A DNA stretch of 64,000 bases from Varanus komodoensis. Taxonomy: Eukaryota; Chordata; Lepidosauria; Squamata; Varanidae. This document shows, one piece after another, positions 35,501-42,300 of this stretch. Positions within the stretch are counted from its first letter, which is position 1. Every line of letters starts with the position of its first letter. The stretch covers positions 14,488,980-14,552,979 of the forward strand of contig NW_025336480.1 of assembly GCF_004798865.1 (NCBI RefSeq). Direction: 5' to 3'. The notes under the pieces are model-generated. The model was not told the origin of the DNA. It worked only from the letters and a program-made list of their open reading frames with translations, and searched no databases. A program made the position numbers and the translations under genes.

Positions 35501-36336
35501 ATGAATTCATTCTTTTAATTGCTGCATCGTATGTTGTGAGCTACCCAGAAAGCGTATGGCCAAGGGGGACAACATACACATCAAGTAAATAAATAAATGA
35601 ATGAATAATAGCATCCTGCAGCAACTGGTACTGAGGGGCAAACTGCCTCTGAGATGGGAGGTAACAGGGAGGCATCATGACCAGTAGCCATTGATAGCTT
35701 TATGATCTGCAATTCTGGCTAATCTACCTTTAAAGCAGTCCAAGTTGGAAGGCAGTGAATGCTCCCTGTGCTGTGTGAAGAATATGTGCCTGGATGATGC
35801 TAGCTGGGCACATAAAGATTATGGTTAAATGCATAAATGTTCTGTACTGACCAAATGGTTTAGAACTGAGCACAGTCTCATGTGCATCACTGGAGTTTCA
35901 CATGTATCCAAAGCAGTCTGTTTGTTTGCTCTCAAAGTCAAGGGAACTCAACATACAGGCTCTCAGAAATAATTTCAAAGCTTGCATGTCTGCTCCCACA
36001 GCTTACCTAACTGCCTTCACCAATGATGGGTGCAGCCCTTCTAAAGTTTAGACAGAAGAAAATCCTGAAATTGCCAGCTTTTCCCAGTCAGCCATACTGT
36101 ATGGGGAATGCTGGGAGTTGTTTCATTTTTGGGGGGAGCAGTCTAAACATGCATGAGATTGCCTCCAAAGCTGATGATTTTCAGAAATCACTGAGCAACA
36201 GCTTCTTATAATTTTGTAAATGGCTGGATAAGGTTTAACTTATCTATGTTCTGTAGAGTGGCAGGGCACAAATCAAATTTGTGCATTTGGAACTTAGAGC
36301 AATACTTACAGGTTTTCCATCCAATCCAAGAGGGCC
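2533..36336 (-). CDS. COL23A1: COL23A1, collagen XXIII alpha-1 chain (partial; 15 internal exons)
   Basis: Fifteen short minus-strand exons, in transcription order from 36336 down to 2533, encode 272 codons of almost unbroken Gly-X-Y. Each starts with a whole codon (GGN in fourteen of fifteen), ends on a whole codon and is bounded by AG and GT. The order and lengths (9, 9, 9, 39, 12, 9, 15, then an expanded 21-codon exon, 15, 26 codons) and diagnostic peptides (GPLGLDGKP, GARGPPGDTGKDGPRG, GEQGDTVVIDYDGRI) match human COL23A1 as I remember it, better than the sister chains COL13A1 and COL25A1. The product is a type II membrane collagen: a homotrimer with a short cytoplasmic tail, one membrane span and a shed collagenous ectodomain. 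Neither the membrane end nor the C-terminus is in this window. One 9-codon exon expected between 19101 and 12324 was not found. The oddity is the tandem exon array at 7320-8826. Confidence 0.9.
2724..3437. mobile_element. Non-autonomous hAT-like element, about 0.7 kb
   Basis: The left end (cagggcagtctactttttgt... gggccacatg) and the right end (catgtggcctgtagac... gatcacccta) are diverged inverted repeats. The flanks gtctagag and gctagag resemble a decayed 8-bp target duplication. The interior has no transposase. Confidence 0.5.
4033..4084. repeat. Short tandem duplication (two units)
   Basis: The motif ctctgcagYggaataYggcc occurs twice, about 28 bases apart, inside intron sequence. Confidence 0.7.
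4504..4548 (-). CDS. COL23A1: COL23A1 exon, 45 bp, GEPGERGADGHIGPR
   Basis: Fifteen codons, GEPGERGADGHIGPR, acceptor ttttag, donor gtatga. Counterpart of human GEPGHRGTDGAAGPR (from memory), the exon that directly follows the single-copy version of the array exon. This fixes where the array ends in the gene. Confidence 0.88.
4549..7162. other. COL23A1 intron between exon GEPGERG… and the exon array
   Basis: Mostly A/T-rich unique-looking sequence. Local duplications occur at 6050-6117 (gttgttaaagtcttttatt twice) and 6627-6670 (ggaattccYagcccatacag twice). No gene seen. Confidence 0.6.
7163..7225 (-). pseudogene. Decayed seventh copy of the COL23A1 repeat exon
   Basis: The downstream intron flank of R6 still carries the unit's intron motif (caatggaaaact and ttctaagc). 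One unit length further on, the minus strand reads GGACAAGTGGGAGGC then AAAGGTCC, which aligns without gaps to GGAGAACCAGGAAGC and ATTGGCCC of R5. About 60% of bases match over the first 45 positions by eye. An AG (aatag) precedes it, but the Gly-X-Y pattern fails after GQVGGKGP and no consensus donor follows. I read it as a relic exon; the right edge is firm and the left edge approximate. Confidence 0.45.
7320..7382 (-). CDS. COL23A1: COL23A1 repeat exon R6, 63 bp
   Basis: Twenty-one codons, GEPGSIGPMGEKGIDG then LPGQK; acceptor ctgcag, donor gtaagc. It differs from R5 at about six of 63 bases. It is the last intact member of the array. The next coding exon is 2.77 kb away, with a decayed copy (7163-7225) in between. 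Confidence 0.86.
7474..7536 (-). CDS. COL23A1: COL23A1 repeat exon R5, 63 bp
   Basis: Twenty-one codons, GEPGSIGPVGEKGLDG then LPGPK; acceptor ctgcag, donor gtaagc. Very close to the human single-copy exon GEPGSMGPRGENGVDG... in length and frame (from memory). It lies exactly 154 bp from both R4 and R6, counted from donor to donor. Confidence 0.86.
7628..7690 (-). CDS. COL23A1: COL23A1 repeat exon R4, 63 bp
   Basis: Twenty-one codons, GKQGSIGPVGEKGLDG then LPGPK. It differs from R5 at three of 63 bases, all near the 5' end, so R4 and R5 are the youngest pair. Acceptor ctacag, donor gtaagc. A 91-bp intron separates it from R5. Confidence 0.84.
8038..8379 (-). mobile_element. Sauria-type SINE (tRNA-derived, BovB-like tail), full length
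   Basis: Read on the minus strand it starts ggacgcaggtggtgcagcag with a tRNA-like promoter region (ggcagttcaaatccacac as box B), passes cataaataggtaccactttg and ends with a BovB-related tail and taaaggtaaagattc. It is flanked by aagcaata at 8030-8037 and 8380-8387, a target duplication. It sits in the intron between repeat exons R3 and R4. The family is characteristic of squamates. Confidence 0.85.
8453..8515 (-). CDS. COL23A1: COL23A1 repeat exon R3, 63 bp
   Basis: Twenty-one codons, GETGSVGPVGEKGIDG then LPGPK, with perfect Gly-X-Y, acceptor gttgcag and donor gtaagc. The 762-bp intron after it contains a Sauria SINE; all other introns inside the array are 87-91 bp. Confidence 0.83.
8605..8667 (-). 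CDS. COL23A1: COL23A1 repeat exon R2, 63 bp, degenerate copy
   Basis: Twenty-one codons aligned without gaps to the other copies, but the first glycine is Glu and the glycine of GEKG is Asp, giving ENQGNSGLVGERDIDG then LSGPE. The last exon base is A instead of G before gtaagc. The acceptor (ccacag) and reading frame are intact. It could be spliced in, giving two breaks in the triple helix, or be a decaying exon that is skipped. Introns on either side are 87 and 89 bp. Confidence 0.55.
8755..8826 (-). CDS. COL23A1: COL23A1 repeat exon R1, 72 bp (first of the tandem array)
   Basis: Twenty-four codons: GEKGSTGPIGEKGIDG then LPGPSGPK. It is the 5'-most member of the array and differs from its sisters by one additional triplet (GPS) near the end. 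Acceptor ctacag, donor gtaagc. The GEKGIDGLPGP core is shared with R3 and R6. It is followed by an intron of only 87 bp. Confidence 0.82.
8827..10126. other. COL23A1 intron with an L2/CR1-type LINE tail
   Basis: Unique-looking sequence apart from a LINE 3' tail at about 9895-10110 (plus strand): ttgttttta..., gcatttcaatgctgtaaact and a final run of aataatag/caca-type short repeats. Confidence 0.5.
10127..10171 (-). CDS. COL23A1: COL23A1 exon, 45 bp, GDAGIPGEPGVQGPK
   Basis: Fifteen codons, GDAGIPGEPGVQGPK, acceptor catcag, donor gtaaac. It sits where human has GDDGTPSQPGPPGPK (from memory, same length). Here every third residue is glycine, so the imperfection I recall in the human sequence is absent. 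Next downstream is the tandem exon array. Confidence 0.84.
10172..12297. other. COL23A1 intron, mostly unassigned
   Basis: No gene or clear mobile element seen. It contains an alternating purine-pyrimidine run at 12024-12050 (gtgcgcgtgtgcgcgcacac and onward), a Z-DNA-prone microsatellite. Confidence 0.55.
12298..12324 (-). CDS. COL23A1: COL23A1 exon, 27 bp, GDPGIPGKK
   Basis: Nine codons, GDPGIPGKK, matching human GEPGVPGKK (from memory). Acceptor ttgaag, donor gtaagtg. Human has another nine-residue exon (GPKGPPGPK) just before this one. I could not find it in the 6.8-kb intron to the right, so it is either lost here or too diverged to see by eye. Confidence 0.85.
13213..15082 (+). mobile_element. 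Decayed hAT (Charlie-like) DNA transposon with transposase remnant
   Basis: The ends cagtgataccaaagtgggaa and (reverse complement) cagtggtccccaggcttttt are inverted repeats. They are flanked by aattagat and ctttagat, a decayed 8-bp duplication. About 14352-14866 on the plus strand retains pieces of a hAT transposase: CEHLEELHRDMSDRFQDL, then NQETGMVEEVWSVISLHNDI, broken by several stops and frameshifts, with a final SLTDEM like the conserved hAT C-terminal end. The N-terminal half and the zinc finger are not recognisable. Confidence 0.6.
17120..17725 (-). mobile_element. L2/CR1-type LINE 3' fragment
   Basis: The minus strand encodes, with frameshifts and stops, the C-terminal reverse-transcriptase tail shared by these LINEs: LQ-LQLV, AARLIQG, then FKALVLTYKKLHGLGPQYL and a W(N)-like 'wnklP' region. 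The untranslated tail lies toward 17120. Old copy, 5'-truncated. Confidence 0.65.
18301..18518 (-). mobile_element. 5'-truncated L1-type LINE 3' end with target duplication
   Basis: A 218-bp insert starts with a T-rich run (the reverse complement of an A-rich tail with aataaaat). It is flanked by gatgtcttcct at 18290-18300 and 18519-18529, an 11-bp duplication typical of LINE-driven insertion. The interior has no ORF. Confidence 0.65.
19101..19136 (-). CDS. COL23A1: COL23A1 exon, 36 bp, GEKGEVGEAGIM
   Basis: Twelve codons, GEKGEVGEAGIM, with acceptor ctttag and donor gttagt (a less usual donor). The human exon at this place, as I recall it, is also twelve residues and also ends in Met (…DGEM). 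The peptide is acidic. Confidence 0.82.
19137..20185. other. COL23A1 intron with a BovB fragment
   Basis: Apart from the BovB 3' end at 19536-19810 it contains a small tandem duplication at 19948-19985 (ttctataaaatacatcYaa twice). Confidence 0.6.
19536..19810 (-). mobile_element. BovB LINE 3' end (reverse-transcriptase ORF tail)
   Basis: The minus strand keeps 81 codons of an open frame (19547-19792) with the well-known BovB C-terminal text: KYFDHLMRRKDSLEKSL, GKRRRGRQRMRWLDGV and VHGVA. The short gtt-repeat at the plus-strand left edge is the element's 3' tail. 5'-truncated; relatively well preserved. Confidence 0.88.
20186..20302 (-). CDS. COL23A1: COL23A1 exon, 117 bp, 39 codons
   Basis: The longest exon in the window: thirteen Gly-X-Y triplets starting GEQGKDGAAGPPGPPG, followed by QPGARGPPGDTGKDGPRG and ending PQGLT. 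The match to the human GDQGQDGAAG...DGPRGAQGPA block (from memory, also 39 residues) is the strongest protein evidence for COL23A1. Acceptor cttccag, donor gtaagg. The run is proline-rich, so a stable triple helix is expected here. Confidence 0.92.
21075..21205. mobile_element. Palindromic hAT-type MITE, partial
   Basis: The reverse complement starts agcagggatggggaatatgt and continues ttttggactgtagttcccag. This is the widespread reptile MITE of type 'ggggaacctgtggccctcca…ttggactacaactccca'. Weaker relatives lie at 13825-13880, 36085-36125 and 42110-42235. Confidence 0.5.
24010..24195 (+). mobile_element. tRNA-derived SINE, diverged
   Basis: The text gtaaagcacatggtccctca, then gaaaggcctttggctgaaac, ctgcttctagtcactgccct and gtgtaaggcagcattatatg follows a common reptile SINE layout (tRNA-like head, then 'gctgccagtcagt…gtataaggcagcttcctatg'). 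Confidence 0.5.
24868..24945. mobile_element. Short palindromic MITE
   Basis: The left arm ggttcatacaacacaataaa and the right arm (reverse complement) ggattcatacaacacagcaa form a stem around tagtggtttataagcc. Unassigned family, probably hAT. Confidence 0.4.
26585..26770 (+). repeat. Dispersed SINE-like repeat
   Basis: Contains acatcctgcttgtgggcttc, then gctgaattagatgggcctct, the same repeat as at 2375-2470 and, inverted, at 33245-33480. Confidence 0.55.
29519..29561. repeat. (TATC)n microsatellite
   Basis: About ten uninterrupted TATC/ATCT units. A second block of four units lies at 29815-29833, about 250 bp away. Confidence 0.95.
30498..30524 (-). CDS. COL23A1: COL23A1 exon, 27 bp, GDQGDIGPR
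   Basis: Nine codons, GDQGDIGPR, with acceptor ttctag and donor gtaagc. Counterpart of GAPGDFGPR in the human chain (from memory). Phase 0 at both ends; it lies 10.2 kb upstream of the next exon. Confidence 0.87.
30525..32997. other. COL23A1 intron with an L2/CR1-type LINE
   Basis: Holds the LINE fragment at 31541-32168 and a fragment of a repeat starting agggttgccatgtgtcctac at about 31110-31215 (related text at 37258-37345). Otherwise unassigned. Confidence 0.55.
31541..32168 (-). mobile_element. L2/CR1-type LINE 3' fragment with open reading frame
   Basis: The minus strand has an open frame of 158 codons (31692-32168) covering the C-terminal end of the reverse-transcriptase ORF: VQSRAVWLVMG, HITPILKELHWLPV, FKVLMLTYEALNALGPSYL, LRS, AAPHIWNALP. 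It ends in LKKYFNS and is followed by an untranslated tail toward 31541. 5'-truncated. Confidence 0.8.
32998..33024 (-). CDS. COL23A1: COL23A1 exon, 27 bp, GPQGPKGDK
   Basis: Nine codons, GPQGPKGDK, with acceptor tttacag and donor gtaagag. It corresponds to GLPGPKGEK in the human chain (from memory). Both ends are phase 0 and the GPKGDK charge pattern is kept. Confidence 0.87.
33245..33480 (-). repeat. Dispersed SINE-like repeat, near complete
   Basis: On the plus strand it reads aagaacataaaaaagccatg, ctggatcagactgaaggtcc, gcaactggtgtatgcaggca and ctccatgaatatgtcat, i.e. the reverse complement of the repeat seen at 26585. It is the longest copy in the window. Confidence 0.65.
33560..33840 (+). 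mobile_element. L2/CR1-type LINE 3' end
   Basis: Ends in a LINE-type untranslated tail (acattttgtacactgctcat, then tgtatataaatatgttaata and A/T repeats). Upstream text (ttgaaattctcttctccctg) corresponds to the 'WNSLP' region in frame-shifted form. Confidence 0.5.
34880..35320 (-). mobile_element. L2/CR1-type LINE 3' fragment
   Basis: The minus strand contains FYRAFSTVALHLRNKLPVGTE, split as FYRAFSTVALHLRNKLP then VGTE, the 'rAFs.aap.lwNsLP' motif of the reverse-transcriptase tail, followed by an A-rich untranslated region toward 34880. Confidence 0.6.
35325..35710. repeat. SINE-like repeat (minus strand) split by a LINE-tail insertion (plus strand)
   Basis: The SINE-like repeat runs 35325-35435 (gaacataaaaaggccattct... 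cccacaggaagccc) and resumes at about 35609-35710 (gcagcaactggtactgaggg... agtagccattgatag). Between them about 35440-35608 is an L2/CR1-type tail (tttatttattgcttttattc... atgttgtgagctacccagaa, ending in aaataaataaatgaatgaat). Confidence 0.6.
36310..36336 (-). CDS. COL23A1: COL23A1 exon, 27 bp, GPLGLDGKP
   Basis: The most 5' exon visible. It encodes nine residues, GPLGLDGKP, which I recall as identical in human collagen XXIII. The acceptor reads ctttag and the donor gtaagtat. Both ends are phase 0. The exon before it in the human gene (the GRDGY region) is not seen in the 27.7 kb to the right, so it should lie outside the window. Confidence 0.87.
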
Positions 36337-39300
36337 CTAAAGCAAAGGAAGATAATGAAGCATTACAAAGGAATTAATCTGTATTTCATCAAATTCTGTC
36401 TCCCTCACCCCAAAGGGCTTTTCCACATGTTCAATAGAAGTGTTTTCCAAAAGCATCTGATGCTTCCCACTATAGTTTTGAAACTCCCTCTCAGGGCAAA
36501 ATTGCAAGATCAGCATGTAACAGATAGATAGAATAGATCTTGCTCAGCGTGTGCATGAGAGAGACTGCATCCCCGCTGCACAGCTTCCCCAATTCATAAG
36601 GGACAGAAGGACAGGGGAAGCTATGAACTAACTGCCAAGGACAGCACTATCAGCACCAGTATTTGCCAGTATTTCATTTTAAGGAAGTGCTCCTCAGTTA
36701 TGGATGCAATAATGCAAGCATGGGATGGGGAAACTGGTAGTGTTTGTCACTAACCAAGATTCACAAAAAGTATCCATTTAAGCAACTGCAATAATATTCT
36801 ACAATCACATTCAGCACAATGATCATCACATAGGTAAATGTGCTATCTGGACAAAGTACTGTATTTTCTTCAGGTAAAGTAAATGTAGGGAAAGAAAATG
36901 TATCACTGAATGCTAGAAAAATGTGATAATTTCATAACAAGTGGAAGCTTGAAGGAAGAGCTGCAGACTTGCAAAGACTTGCACAGCAAATAGGAAACGA
37001 ATGTACATTCACTGAGGGGGAAAATCATGTGGGAAAAGCCAAAATGAGTTTATTTAGGAAGGTGCTTAATGATTGAGCAATATTTTGATTGTTTTGTGTT
37101 GCTCAGTACTACATCTTTTTGTAATCCTTTGTAAAATAAAAACCAGTTGGTCATGACATGAAAAGTTGGTACCCATCCTTTCATGCACTACTTAATTTCC
37201 ATGTGGTTCCTCGTTATAACTGCCCAGTCATTTAAAAAAGATTAATAACTAACAATAAAGTAGGATTGTCATATTTCCCAGAAATGCAAGCATTATCCGG
37301 ATTCATTATCCAGAATCGCAGATGGTGTCTGGACAATGCATTACCTGGCTTAAACACAAAGTCTTTCTTTGAAAAACCATTTTTCTAGCTACAAAAACCA
37401 GAAAAAATGTGCAGATCATCTGCTATTTAGAAAAAAATTGCTTATTTATCCCCTACCTTCTTCTTTCTTTTGGCCAATAACTCCTAATTTTACATGTTAT
37501 TTGTGAGTGAAAAAGTATGGCTAAAGTGCATCAATCAACTAATTAATATGTACTAAGCGTAAGACATAACTTGCTAGATGTCATGTTGCTTCTTTGTGCA
37601 TTCAAAGGAACAGGCCTTGCAAAGCGTTGTTTATTGACCAAAAAGCACAAAACACCCAGCACGAAACTTTCAGCATGCAGAGTGGTCTGTTGAACCCAAT
37701 CTAGTAATCTCCTCCAGAAACTCCCCTTATGAGCATGTCTGGGTCCCATCCTTTTGGGAGGGGCCTTCTGAAAGCAAACAAGTGTCATCTCTGTGCATGG
37801 ATGCTCTAATTCCACCCACTTCTGCTTTCCATTCCCCTGAGTGCTGTGCTTATAGCTGGGAAAGCAGTGGTGGTGAAATGGTGTATTTACTACTTTGCCT
37901 TCTGATGGGGGAAACCAGTGCATTTCTCTTGGAAGGAGCATGGATGCACCAAAAGGGGGTTGTTTTTATTTCCTTAATTACATGCACCAGTCTATCTATG
38001 TTCATACAAAAACAGTCTCACAACTCCCAGTGTTCCTCACTTAGCCATGCTAGGGAAGACTGGAAGCTGCAGGATTTTTTCTATCCACACAGGCATAGGA
38101 TTGTTCCCTAAAAGTCATTTAGGGCACACTGTAATGCCTTCCATTGATATGTACATAAGCCTCTCAACTCAGGGGCTTAATGCATCCAGATCATGGAATG
38201 GGGCACAGCGGCAGCAACCCCGAATGCTTCAGTGCCTTGCAGCAAGCATTTCATCTAGACAGCCATTTTTGCCTGTCTAGAGAAAGCAGCAGGTAGGGGA
38301 AGGGAAGGAGCCTGGGAAGTTACATAAGCCACTGGCCCAGCGTCCTCACCTCCTTGCCCCAGGCACGCTCCTTTTCCTCCTCTGGAGGTCCAGCTGTATC
38401 CATGAAGAACTGGCCAGTGCAGCTCTTTTCACAGGATCTCTGAAGGGGGTGGGGCAGGGCAGGGCTTATCAGAGCTCCAAATAATCCTATCCCCTCAGAA
38501 AATGTCAGGAGTCCATAGGATTATGCGCTTAGAGAGGAGATGGTTGCGTGTGATGATGTTGATGAATGCCAGCTCCCAGGTCCAAAATGTCATAAGGGGG
38601 AAGGAGGACTAAGCTGGCATGGTGACTGAGGTGGAAAATGAGACATGCAAATGATAGTATTTTGGGATACAGAAGAAATAGCAGAGAGCAGGAGAGACTT
38701 TCCTTTATAAAAAGATGAGGTTCCAAAATGATTTAGACATATCTATATTTTGGGGGCTGGGATTTTTCATGGTTAAGCATTGATTGTGGAGATTCTTTGA
38801 TATCTGTTTGACTGCTCTATATAGCAAACACATTGTGTTCTATTAATTTTAGTCCAGAATGATTTAATATGCTGCAGCTGCATATTCTACTTGTCGGGGA
38901 ATAGTTTCCTCTAGTTTTTTTTTGCAGCATTTTCCCTTTAAATTATGCATATTGGAGTCACACACTGAACTTTTCTTCAGTTCCATGTAATTTAATCAAT
39001 GGAAAAGAAAGCAGGGCTGCTCCTTCAATAATACCCAAAATCTTTTCTTTTAGCTCAAGAGGCCAAGAAACATGTTGTTTATTTGAAATATGGGAAAGCT
39101 CCATATGGGAACCATATTTTCTGCTATGTGTTCTGTACAATTATGTTATATTCCTGCATTCTATTCAGACATCCCTTGATAAATAGCCCTATGGTCCTAG
39201 AAAAAGTAAACCCCTGTAGGGTAGAACAATTTACATTGTATTTTCTTAATTACAGTAATGGACAAATATAATTGCAGTATTTAAGAGGCCCAAAGCGTAA

Positions 39301-42300
39301 GCCTATGCATGTCTATTCAGAAGTGCATCCCATTTGTTTCAATGAGATGTATTCCTTGTAAGTAAGAATTACTCCAGTAATTGTGTACCGGATTGCAGCT
39401 TGTACCTTTTTGTAGGAGTGGGAGATTCTGTGCACCAGCCTATTGGGCAGGAGCAGTTTTGTGGCGCAATACTCTGATGCCTGGCCCACCTTCCCTCCTT
39501 CTTTCACTTGTTCCGATAAGGCAGCCTCTTCCCAACTCCAGGTATGGATGTTTATTCAGGAGGAGATGTAGTGTGCCAAGAAATGGAAAAAAGAGTCTAA
39601 TTCTCAAAATGTGCTATGAGTGCTCTTGGGTTCATGACAAGATGCCAGGCCCATGACATAGGCACTATGGGGTAGCATCAACAGCACTCTTATACTACTA
39701 AGAGGGTTTGCAGTTTTTCTGGTCCCAGCTCTTTGGATCAGGCAGGAGTGATCTCATTCCCAGGACAACCTAAAACTTTGCATATATCGCTTTACAAACC
39801 AGAGTCAGTTGGTATTCCTAGCTGGGCTAATCTAACAATCTTTTCTTCCTAGGTTCTGTGAAACAGTCTCACAATCTGAAGTCTTTGTATGGCCTCTTCT
39901 GTTATAGCTTGGAGACTTGGCTAGGAGAAAACAAGAAACCCAGTAGAAACCACAGAAACAATCATAGTTTGCACAGTAATTCTTTGCTCTCCCAAGATAT
40001 GGCAACCCTAGATGACTGAACTAGATGTCAATGGTACTTTTACATAAATGGAATGATAAGAAACATTAACATATGATATATTTTAAAACACTGCCAAAGG
40101 AAGCAGAAAAATGCTTGATTTGCAGTGATCAGAGAAGATAGCATAAAAGGTGCATTGCTGAAATCCCTATACAGTTTCTAAAGCATTAAGAGAAGTAACA
40201 AAAGCAGAAGATGCACAGCTCAAACAGGTGTCATCTACTTCTCCGAAATACTTCCGGGTGTTCTTTTTTGTTGTTCAGGTAAAAAAGGGTAATGATAAGG
40301 GAACAGTGCTCACCCATCTTTAGCCAATGAACAAGGCAGAATATTATTCACAGATTCTAAAAGGCACATGGTGGGCAGCATCCAATGCCCTCTGTCCTAA
40401 GTGCATATAGGATGCTAAACCTGGAGGCTTATGTGCATGCAATACTAGGTGTGAGGAAATGTGCTAGCAATTTTCAGCCATCCAGATGAAGAGTCATGAG
40501 TAGGATGAGTCTAATGATATCACCCTTCCTCCCAGACAATCTCAGGTTAAAGGAAACATGAACTTTGATGAATTATATTGTTTACCAAATAGTGGTTGAA
40601 AATTCTGGAATCATAAATTGCCTTGCATGTGGACAATCATTTTGCATATGGGGACAAGGTTAGAACAGTGTGTGAACACTTAAAGGATTTAAGAGATTAA
40701 TTTCAATTATTGCGTCTGCAGTATGATTCTATTAATCTTTATTTGAAATTGAGCCCATGAGTTCAACAGGACAGATTCCTAACTAAATATGCACAGGGCC
40801 GAGATACAAATCTGCTCATCTAATTAGAATTAAAAAAAAAAAAAAACGTTTTGTAAAGATGGTGTCATTTATGTAGCACATACACTGTTTAGGCATCTAC
40901 TGAGTTAGCTTCTAAACAATAAAAGAATAAACTAAGCCTATATATAGCCATCTTTTTACAGGGGCACAAACATCAAAGTTTCAACTCTTGGTGCCAGTCA
41001 TGTCTGTATCCTCAGGGGCTGCATATGGCAGGCAGAAAGATGAACAAAGTAAAGCCAAAAGAAGTCATTCCACCATTAAGTATGCTCAAATAATATAAGT
41101 AATTTCCTCATACTGCCATGTTGACAGTGAAGTTGTACTGGGAAAAATCATTAAGCAGAACAACATGGTGGGGGACTCATCTGCTGACATCTCTTGTTCC
41201 TACATGCAGACCGACAGCTCTGTTATATCAGTCACATAACATCTGCTCTGCAGATGGAAGCCCATCCTTCCCAGAACATTGATATGGACAGCAGTGACCA
41301 GATATACGTTGGCATGGTTCCAGGAAGGATCTCATTACTGAATTCAAGTCTTGAGTGAATTCAGATTCATGGGAGTCATTTGCTAGTGACTTAAATTTTA
41401 CTGTGCAAACTGACTGAAAGTAAGGTTACTAAGAGGGAAAGTGGTAATTCACTTAGATAAGCCCAGAATCACTGCTTGAATACTGAATTTTAAATAAATT
41501 AAAACTTGGGGTTTATTCTGCCTAATGCTATTTACAACAATGAATCCTCTAATAGGAAACATATTCTCACTCATGAGTCTGTAAGACTGTGCAGAATGAT
41601 GGAAGTTTAGACTAATTATCCATTAAACTTAAAAGTGAACACAAAATGTTTCAGGCTATTTCCTGTTTTATTCACTTGATATTAGTATTGGGTGAAAGTT
41701 TGCTTTAGGCTGAACCATATTCTTGGGCCTTGAAAATCTCTGGCCAACATACTCTCCTCTTTAAAAATACATTTTCAAAGCGGGGCACACTTTGTACAGC
41801 AAGCCTTATTCCACAATACATTTCTATATGAAAAGAAATACTGGCCTGTCAGTAGCTATCTGGAATTCTGCTTCAGTACTGATCATGGCCAGTGTCTTGA
41901 GCTAAGATAATTCAGCTTTTCTGAATTACAGCAAATTTTATTTCTTTCTTTATTTAAAACTTCTGTACCCCATCCAACCACTGACATCTCGGGACAGCTT
42001 ACAATAAGGAACAAATAACAAACCAAAACAAAACAACAAGAAGTCAAGAGCTGTTAATCACTATATCACAGAAGCTTTCCCCATCATAGGCCTCTTCAAA
42101 AGTTCTGGAATAAAAGTTTCAGAATTCCCAGCCATTGATCATGCTGGCTGGAACTGCTGGGAGTTGAAATCATATTAGCATAAACATCTGGAGGGCACCA
42201 GCCTGGGGAAGGCTGAGCTACAGAATAAGGGCTCAGATAGTTTTAACAGGATTAATATTAGTCTTCACTGCTGCTGTTAATGGCTTAGGACAACAAGGTG

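Larger units (their letters stand above)
33025..36309. other. COL23A1 intron dense in nested repeats
   Basis: Contains a SINE-like repeat (33245-33480), L2/CR1-type tails (33560-33840 plus strand, 34880-35320 minus strand) and a nested SINE/LINE pair (35325-35710). About 33841-34860 shows nothing assignable. Confidence 0.6.

Noticed and set aside
2533-36336. Assignment to COL13A1 or COL25A1
   Set aside because: The noncollagenous stretch reads VVIDYDGRILEALK, which I recall from collagen XXIII; XIII and XXV carry MVDYNGNI and EIIDYNGNL at this position, and the exon order also fits COL23A1 best.
38341-38420. Possible collagenous exon on the minus strand upstream of 36336 (cctctggaggtccagctgta)
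   Set aside because: Translation gives no repeated Gly-X-Y in any frame with usable splice sites; the match is a chance 'ggaggtcc'.
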